Assembly: GCA_964504075.1 (NCBI GenBank) | Contig: CAZDCT010000007.1 | Span: forward strand, 1 to 21,419 | Origin: JAHJCL01 sp964504075 | GTDB taxonomy: Bacteria; Patescibacteriota; Minisyncoccia; Minisyncoccales; DG-74-3 | DNA: 21,419 nucleotides | Reading direction: 5' to 3' | Shown here: positions 19,649 through 21,419 of the stretch, one piece after another | Position numbering within the stretch: the stretch's first letter is position 1 | Layout of the letters: every line of letters starts with the position of its first letter | Made by a program: the position numbers and the translations under genes | Notes under the pieces: model-generated | What the model saw: only the letters and a program-made list of their open reading frames with translations | Databases searched by the model: none | Told to the model about the DNA's origin: nothing

Positions 19649-20221
19649 ATGCTAATGAAAATAGAATCAGCTCGATTTATAAAAGGCGTGCTTGGCAGTG
19701 ATAGTATATTTGAGAATGGCATTCCCCAGGTTGCCTTTATCGGTCGTTCAAATGTAGGGAAGTCTAGCGTCATCAATTCTTTGGTTAATCAGAATAATTT
19801 AGCTAGGATCAGTTCTTCTCCGGGGCGTACCCAGAAGATAAACCTATTTTTGATTAATAATTCTTTGTATTTTGTTGATTTGCCTGGTTATGGTTATGCT
19901 AAGGTTCCAGATAGATTAAAGAATAGCCTTAAGGCTATGGTAAATTGGTATTTTTTCGTTTCTAATTATGAACAGAAGAAAGTAGTTTTGATAATTGATG
20001 CTAGCGTTGGTCCGACTAGAGACGATTTAGACATACTTCATAGCTTAGAGGATTATAGAAAAGACATTATTGTTGTGGTAAATAAGGTAGATAGGATAAA
20101 ACAGACAGAATACAAAGAGCAATTCAAGGCAATCAAAGATATTATCGGAGTCCATCAGATTATTCCCTATTCAGCAAAAAAGAAAATCGGTGTAAAGGAA
20201 TTATTAAAAGAAATATTGTAA
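19649..20221 (+). CDS. engB: Ribosome biogenesis GTP-binding protein EngB/YsxC
   Basis: A 190-aa TRAFAC GTPase needed for large-subunit assembly. G1 GRSNVGKSS lies at 32-40. The switch region ARISSSPGRTQKINLF carries the conserved Thr. G3 is DLPGYGYAKV, G4 VVNKVD and G5 SAKKKIGV. The size matches the family. Two in-frame Met codons are possible, 19649 and 19655. The second (MKIESARFIKGV) resembles the short N-terminus of Bacillus YsxC better, so the true start may be 19655. No Shine-Dalgarno precedes either. With obgE downstream it forms a ribosome-assembly pair. Confidence 0.95.
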   Translation: MLMKIESARFIKGVLGSDSIFENGIPQVAFIGRSNVGKSSVINSLVNQNNLARISSSPGRTQKINLFLINNSLYFVDLPGYGYAKVPDRLKNSLKAMVNWYFFVSNYEQKKVVLIIDASVGPTRDDLDILHSLEDYRKDIIVVVNKVDRIKQTEYKEQFKAIKDIIGVHQIIPYSAKKKIGVKELLKEIL

Positions 20222-20248
20222 TATAGATAAAAAGAAAGGAGAACGGTC

Positions 20249-20284
20249 ATGAACAGATTGATTTCGGTTATTTGGGTGAAGTGA
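20249..20284 (+). CDS. Possible 11-aa leader peptide MNRLISVIWVK
   Basis: ATG to TGA, 12 codons including the stop, with a strong Shine-Dalgarno AAAGGAG (20235-20241) 7 nt upstream. Such sites are rare elsewhere in the window, which is the only reason to list it. It lies between engB and obgE, 59 nt before the obgE start. It could be a leader peptide, or a remnant of a lost gene start. Confidence 0.3.
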   Translation: MNRLISVIWVK

Positions 20285-20303
20285 ATCCGAATTGAATTAT
20301 TTT

Positions 20304-20331
20304 TTGATTGACTGGAGATTGTTGATAAAAT
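20304..20331 (+). promoter_or_regulatory. Promoter of obgE
   Basis: -35 TTGATT (20304-20309), 16 bp, extended -10 TGATAAAAT (hexamer 20326-20331). The ATG follows 12 nt after the -10, leaving at most a very short leader with no Shine-Dalgarno. Confidence 0.55.
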
Positions 20332-20343
20332 AGTTTAAACAAG

Positions 20344-21324
20344 ATGATTATAGATGACGTAAAAATAACTGTTATAGCTGGACACGGTGGGAAAGGTTCC
20401 GTGGCCTTTAGTAAGATAAAAATGTCCCGAGGACCAACAGGGGGCAACGGTGGAAACGGCGGCAGTGTTTTTATCGAAGGCGTTTCTGATATTGGGGCTT
20501 TGAAGCAGTTTCGCTTTAAAAAAGAAAACAAGGCAGAAGATGGGCAAAACGGCAAATCTCAGTTGAATGACGGACATGACGCAGAAGATTTAATTTTATA
20601 TGTGCCGGTGGGCACAATAGCGCATATTCTGCAGACTGGGAAAGATATTGAAATTAATAAAATAGGACAGAGAGAGCTTGTTGCAATGGGTGGGCTCGGA
20701 GGAAAGGGAAATTTTCTTTTTAGATCAGCAACCAATACCAGCCCAAGGCAATTTGAAGAAGGCAAGCAGGGAGAGTCTTTTAAAATAAGGCTTGAATTAA
20801 AACTGATTGCTGATGTTGGATTTATAGGTCTGCCGAATGTTGGAAAATCCAGCTTATTGAACGAGCTTACTAATGCAAAGAGCAAGGTTGCTAATTATCC
20901 ATTTACAACTTTAGAGCCCAACTTGGGTGTGTATTATGGTTTGACATTAGCCGATATTCCAGGACTTATTGAAGGGGCGTCTGAAGGCAAGGGCCTTGGC
21001 ACAAAATTTTTGCGTCACATTGAAAGAACTAAAATTTTGTTTCATTTTATTGCAGCTGATTCTGTTGATCCCATATCAGACTATAAAACAGTAAGAACTG
21101 AACTGGAGAAATATAATAGTATACTTTTAGCAAAACCAGAATATATTTTTATTAACAAAAGCGACATTGTCGAAAAAGCCCTTATTGAACAGATAAAAGA
21201 CGACTTTAAAAAAATGGGTAAAGAGGCCGTAGAGATTTCAATCATTGATACTGATAGCTTAAATAATGTCAAAAAAATATTAAACAGGTTGATATCAGAA
21301 AAACAGGTTAATACGTCGGTATGA
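20344..21324 (+). CDS. obgE: GTPase ObgE/CgtA (form without C-terminal OCT domain)
   Basis: A 326-aa Obg-type GTPase that acts on the large ribosomal subunit and in stress control. The Gly-rich Obg domain (1-156) starts MIIDDVKITVIAGHGGKGSV and contains GPTGGNGGNGGSV, where Asn replaces the usual Asp residues. It continues with LYVPVGT, AMGGLGGKGN and FRSATNTSPRQFEEG. The G domain shows G1 GLPNVGKSS (162-170), the NYPFTTLEPNLGV switch, G3 DIPGLIEGASEGKGLG and G4 NKSD (271-274). A clear G5 SA motif is not visible. The protein stops right after the G domain, so the OCT domain found in many Obg proteins is absent. Confidence 0.95.
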   Translation: MIIDDVKITVIAGHGGKGSVAFSKIKMSRGPTGGNGGNGGSVFIEGVSDIGALKQFRFKKENKAEDGQNGKSQLNDGHDAEDLILYVPVGTIAHILQTGKDIEINKIGQRELVAMGGLGGKGNFLFRSATNTSPRQFEEGKQGESFKIRLELKLIADVGFIGLPNVGKSSLLNELTNAKSKVANYPFTTLEPNLGVYYGLTLADIPGLIEGASEGKGLGTKFLRHIERTKILFHFIAADSVDPISDYKTVRTELEKYNSILLAKPEYIFINKSDIVEKALIEQIKDDFKKMGKEAVEISIIDTDSLNNVKKILNRLISEKQVNTSV

Positions 21325-21419
21325 TAAACTCGTGTAGTCCCGACTGAGAGGTATTCTAAAATAACCTCAAAAAGTCCTTAATTTCCCCTTAAACCACAGG
21401 TTCGAGACCGACTAGGGGA
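21325..21419. other. Unassigned end region with short inverted repeats
   Basis: After the obgE stop no gene is seen. GAGGT (21351-21355) can pair with ACCTC, and a TCCCCTTA / TAGGGGA pair brackets the last 35 bases or so. A GGTTCGAGACC stretch resembles a tRNA T arm, but only two stem pairs form. It may be the start of a structured RNA that continues outside the window. Confidence 0.3.

Noticed and set aside
432..21324. Recoded UGA (glycine) genetic code as in Gracilibacteria/SR1
   Set aside because: TGA ends several genes exactly at family-length positions, including the ATGA overlaps at 2467, 3984, 6258 and 11971.
21380..21419. tRNA 3' half on the plus strand (GGTTCGAGACC)
   Set aside because: The T stem has only two pairs, and no anticodon or acceptor partner could be found.

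Overview
The window is an AT-rich bacterial chromosome fragment that looks like a member of the Candidate Phyla Radiation (Patescibacteria), most likely a Parcubacteria-type lineage. Pointers are the compact gene packing, the many 4-nt ATGA overlaps, the short versions of housekeeping proteins (HrcA 234 aa, ObgE without its C-terminal domain, GrpE 157 aa), and families common in these genomes (DUF5654, the CxxC-x17-CxxC protein, FemAB-like enzyme, membrane-anchored Mur ligase). TGA is used as a normal stop, including in the ATGA overlaps, so the recoded UGA=Gly lineages are excluded. The phylum call is inference from gene content, not a computed placement.

Layout. (1) 1-1694: tail of an unknown gene, a consensus promoter, a T-box riboswitch with an intrinsic terminator, then serS. 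(2) 1694-7064: a tightly overlapping cell-envelope run of alpha/beta hydrolase, membrane-anchored MurF-like ligase, DegT-type aminotransferase, FemAB-like aminoacyltransferase and FtsQ. The run converges on an oppositely oriented polytopic glycosyltransferase (7061-8809), and the two stop codons share one CTAG. (3) 8810-13056: a divergent control region with a CIRCE operator, then the heat-shock operon hrcA-grpE-dnaK-dnaJ. (4) 13068-16022: tRNA-Lys(UUU), an S41 C-terminal processing protease, rplI, a bidirectional terminator, rpmA on the minus strand, a previously uncalled 56-aa single-pass membrane peptide, and uppS. (5) 16023-17324: an accessory pocket unlike its surroundings. It holds a strong promoter, a broken ORF remnant, an array of hairpins with a 65-bp tandem repeat, a 100-N assembly gap flanked by identical 55-mers, and two small orphan genes with strong Shine-Dalgarno sites and their own terminators. 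(6) 17345-19616: an MTH1-like NUDIX hydrolase, DUF362, DUF5654 and a zinc-ribbon protein, served by repeated terminator-plus-promoter modules. (7) 19649-21324: the ribosome-associated GTPases engB and obgE.

Two threads connect the window. First, -10 boxes repeatedly sit 5-8 nt before the start codon (hrcA, the glycosyltransferase, NUDIX, DUF5654, a 12-codon ORF), which predicts leaderless mRNAs, often with an extended TGn -10. Strong Shine-Dalgarno sites are concentrated in the accessory pocket and at one tiny ORF before obgE. Second, regulation is classical and readable: a T-box whose bulge matches the tRNA-Ser discriminator base, and a CIRCE overlapping the -35 of hrcA.

The most interesting unexplained part is the 16.0-17.3 kb pocket. 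Its hairpins show a compensatory base change between repeat copies, and the assembly breaks exactly there. I could not identify a complete new defence or mobile system in it.
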